Origin: Balneolaceae bacterium
GTDB lineage: Bacteria > Bacteroidota > Rhodothermia > Balneolales > Balneolaceae
Reading direction: 5' to 3'
NCBI GenBank assembly: GCA_017640605.1
Contig: JAEPQH010000011.1
Coordinates: forward strand, 48,104 to 112,103
Length of the DNA: 64,000 nucleotides
Position 1 is the stretch's first letter, and each line of letters begins with the position of its first letter. Below the pieces are notes generated by a model, which was not told the DNA's origin, made no database searches, and worked only from the letters and a program-made list of their open reading frames with translations. This document shows, piece by piece, positions 61,975 to 64,000 of the stretch. Position numbers and translations under genes: made by a program.

Positions 61975-62346
61975 TTACGATTTTCGAATGTGTTGATTTA
62001 GTTTAGTTGTTTGAATGCTTTTGCTAAGTATGCTTATTAATTCATTACACTCTTTTATTGCAGAATTGAGCTTTTCGTTTATTAGAAGTGGTTTACGGTG
62101 TATAATTTTTAAGCAAACCAATGTTTCCCGTAATTCTTTATTTGTGATTTTGAGTTTATGTATGAAGTCTTTTCTTGATTCTGCATCACAAGCTTCTGCA
62201 TAGTTTAGAGCAGGAGAAGTGGAACTTCTCGCTAATTGTTTACCTAGATGTTCACCGATATAGGATTGTGGTAGATTTTCACTGATTTCAATTCCTACCA
62301 ATGCGAAATTAATTAGTCGATCTTCCATTTCATCTTTAAAACTCAT
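61975..62346 (-). CDS. Four-helix-bundle protein (23S rRNA IVP/S23-like), second copy
   Basis: The 123-residue protein has a family layout similar to the one at 55113-55487: DRLINFALVGIEISENLP, YIGEHLGKQLARSSTSPALN, and EACDAESRKDFIHKLKITNKELRETLVCLKI (shown in parts: DFIHKLKITNKELRETLV). It belongs to the longer-helix subgroup (FALVGI...SSTSPALNYAEA). It lies between comM and priA, again inserted into a housekeeping block. A role in RNA binding is often assumed but not proven. Confidence 0.85.
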   Translation of the reverse strand: MSFKDEMEDRLINFALVGIEISENLPQSYIGEHLGKQLARSSTSPALNYAEACDAESRKDFIHKLKITNKELRETLVCLKIIHRKPLLINEKLNSAIKECNELISILSKSIQTTKLNQHIRKS

Positions 62347-62394
62347 AATTCTAACTCGTATTTCTTAATTCTCATACTCATCATTCGTAATTCA

Positions 62395-63936
62395 TCACCC
62401 CAGCCAGCCTTCGCGGTCGAGGCTTCGGTATTGAATGGCTTCGGCAACGTGATGAGATTGGATGCGATCGCTTTTATCCAGATCGGCGATGGTTCTGCTA
62501 ACTTTGAGGATTCGATCGTATGCCCGAGCAGATAATCCTAAACTGGTGATGGCCTGTTTTAAAATCCCCGAACTTTGATCATCTAATTGGCAAACCTTAC
62601 GAACCTGCCGTGTATTCATTTGTGAATTGGAGTGCACTTCTTTCACGCCAAGAAATCGTTGAGTTTGAATTTCGCGTGCTTCAATAACACGGGCTCGGAT
62701 ATCTTCTGAACTTTCCCCCTTTGCTTTGCCCGAAAGCTCATCATAACTCACCTTATTCACTTCGATGTGCAGATCAATGCGATCTAACAATGGGCCTGAA
62801 ATTTTACTCAGATACCGCTGCATTTGGATATTGGAAGTGCCGTTCATCTCGCCGGCTTCGTACCAATCCCCCGAAGGTGACGGATTCATAGATGCCACCA
62901 GCATCACTCTGCTTGGATACGTAACACTCATACGAGCTCGCGATATCGATACAAATCCATCCTCAAGCGGTTGACGCATTACCTCTAAAGCACTTCGTTT
63001 GAACTCCGGTAATTCATCCAGAAAAAGAACTCCGTTGTGTGCCATCGAAATTTCGCCAGGCATAGGGATTCCACCACCGCCTACCAATGCTACATCCGAA
63101 ACCGTGTGATGCGGTGACCGAAATGGTCGCGAAGTTATAAGTGCTTTGCCGCTTTTCATGATTCCCGAAACCGAATGTACTTTGGTAGTCTCGAGCGCTT
63201 CATCCAGAGTAAGTGGAGGCAAAATGGTTGGAATCCTGCGCGCCATCATCGTTTTACCCGAACCCGGGGGACCGACCATAACCACATTATGTGAACCGGC
63301 AGCTGCAATTTCTAACGCTCTCTTTACATTTTCTTGTCCGCGCACATCACTGAAATCAAGGGCGTCTAGTTTTCCGTTTTTGGCAAACACGTGTTCCACA
63401 TTAATCTTGAATGGATCGAGATTACCTCTATTTTCCAACCAGTCTTTCACATCATTGAGGTGATCGAAAGGAAATATTTCGATTCCTTCTACAACGGCTG
63501 CCTCGGGACCATTATCTCTAGGCACAATCAAATACTTAAACCCTTGTTTCTTTGCTTCTACCGCAACCGGTAGCACCCCCTTAATCGGACGAATTTGTCC
63601 GTCGAGTGCAAGTTCTCCAAGCAGAACGGTGTCGTCTAGTTTGTCGGTGTGAATTTGTCCCGACATCTGCAACAACCCGATAGCAATGGGCAAATCGAAG
63701 GCATTGCCTTCTTTTGGGAGATCGGCAGGTGCTAGATTTACGGTAATCCGCCCTAACGGGTAGTAAGAACCTGTATTTCGAATAGCTGCTTCTACCCGAT
63801 CACGGGATTCAGAAACGGCCCGATCCGGCAATCCTACTAAGAAAAATTTAACCATACCGTTGGTATGATGTGTTTCTACGTCGATGATTTTTGCATCAAC
63901 ACCGATGGTGGATGCACAATACACTCTGGCTAACAT
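62395..63936 (-). CDS. comM: ComM/YifB Mg-chelatase-like AAA+ ATPase
   Basis: The 513-residue protein starts LARVYCASTIGVDAKIIDVE with the Lon-protease-like N-domain (about 1-180; VNLAPADLPKEGNAFDLPIA), a Walker A GPPGSGKTMMARR (about 223-235), Walker B-like LFLDELPEF, sensor regions and a C-terminal Mg-chelatase domain (AYDRILKVSRTIADL). ComM-type proteins are helicases promoting branch migration in natural transformation; many species keep the gene without known competence. It is the first visible gene of a minus-strand block and has 64 bases of upstream sequence in the window. Confidence 0.95.
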   Translation of the reverse strand: MLARVYCASTIGVDAKIIDVETHHTNGMVKFFLVGLPDRAVSESRDRVEAAIRNTGSYYPLGRITVNLAPADLPKEGNAFDLPIAIGLLQMSGQIHTDKLDDTVLLGELALDGQIRPIKGVLPVAVEAKKQGFKYLIVPRDNGPEAAVVEGIEIFPFDHLNDVKDWLENRGNLDPFKINVEHVFAKNGKLDALDFSDVRGQENVKRALEIAAAGSHNVVMVGPPGSGKTMMARRIPTILPPLTLDEALETTKVHSVSGIMKSGKALITSRPFRSPHHTVSDVALVGGGGIPMPGEISMAHNGVLFLDELPEFKRSALEVMRQPLEDGFVSISRARMSVTYPSRVMLVASMNPSPSGDWYEAGEMNGTSNIQMQRYLSKISGPLLDRIDLHIEVNKVSYDELSGKAKGESSEDIRARVIEAREIQTQRFLGVKEVHSNSQMNTRQVRKVCQLDDQSSGILKQAITSLGLSARAYDRILKVSRTIADLDKSDRIQSHHVAEAIQYRSLDREGWLG

Positions 63937-63966
63937 GATTTATGAACTTATTTACTCTTTTAAGCA

Positions 63967-63995
63967 GTAAGACCTCTCTCAAGAGAACTCCTTAC
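63967..63995. repeat. Imperfect inverted repeat upstream of comM
   Basis: GTAAG...CTCTCT (63967-63979) against AGAGA...CTTAC (63982-63995) can form an imperfect stem. On the minus strand it reads GTAAGGAGTTCTCTTGAGAG, similar to the GTAAGGAGTGCTTCTGGAA start of the leader at 44.5 kb. It could be part of the comM leader; the window ends here. Confidence 0.3.
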
Positions 63996-64000
63996 AAAAA

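Noticed and set aside
1..64000. tRNA genes, insertion sequences or prophage
   Set aside because: No cloverleaf with a GTTCGA-type T-loop, no transposase or integrase, and no phage structural gene was seen.

Overview
The window is about 64 kb of ordinary bacterial chromosome with moderate to low GC. No tRNA, rRNA, CRISPR array, intact insertion sequence or prophage was recognised. The gene content points to the Bacteroidota/Balneolota/Rhodothermota side of the FCB group, and my best guess is a marine-type Balneolota. The clues are a type IX secretion (T9SS-like) tail with a YPNPFNP motif, TonB receptors with carboxypeptidase-regulatory N-domains, the DUF4856/imelysin pair, DUF5916, DUF6029, lamin-tail and Asp-box proteins, and many lipoproteins. 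The phylum call is inference from families only.

Region 1 (1-7.6 kb): the end of an SGNH-like hydrolase gene, then a tight four-gene iron-type uptake operon (DUF4856 lipoprotein, imelysin-like lipoprotein, HTTM gamma-carboxylase-like membrane protein, FecA-like TonB receptor). A 440-base non-coding stretch follows, with four stable hairpins and a terminator, possibly a structured RNA. Region 2 (8-13.8 kb): a PD40 lipoprotein, a small putative barrel, and a compact operon with three thioredoxin-fold proteins (periplasmic CKPC, lipoprotein CSHC, T9SS-tailed CPHC) around a DUF6029 outer-membrane barrel. Region 3 (13.8-23 kb): a metal locus. A TonB receptor with a CSVC plug motif and a CKYC thioredoxin diverge from feoA and a feoB split into separate GTPase and permease genes. 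The convergent operon encodes a SpoIIE-type phosphatase, a CTYC thioredoxin and a DtxR-family regulator. Two near-identical TTTAG-CTAAA palindromes sit on the two divergent promoters and are the obvious operators for that regulator.

Region 4 (23-39.6 kb): housekeeping and accessory genes: an NRDE protein, NhaC, PBP4-type peptidase (dacB) with gltX, WbqC, a small membrane protein with a sodium symporter, a decayed DUF4143 ATPase, an orphan cytosolic THI5/NMT1-like protein, a serine hydrolase, DUF5916, an SDR, an alcohol dehydrogenase and a coiled-coil lipoprotein. A 155-base tandem repeat separates nhaC from dacB. Region 5 (39.6-52.2 kb): three large export-type proteins on the minus strand (lamin-tail/FlgD-like, Asp-box, DUF5117 zincin), a pair of small tandem paralogues, and a sterol-desaturase-family protein. 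The lamin-tail gene has a leader with a short ORF and an intrinsic terminator, which looks like attenuation.

Region 6 (52.2-64 kb): an information-processing and amide-bond block on the minus strand: comM/yifB, priA, a GCS2 amidoligase fused to CBS domains with an aspartoacylase-like hydrolase, scpB, rluB and an alpha/beta hydrolase. Two four-helix-bundle (23S-IVP-type) genes are interspersed. PriA has lost one cysteine from each pair of its second zinc site. The strongest candidates for new biology are the three-thioredoxin/DUF6029 operon, the thiol-linked Feo locus with its two operators, the GCS2-CBS/aspartoacylase pair, the attenuator-like leader at 44.4 kb, and two unannotated membrane microproteins.
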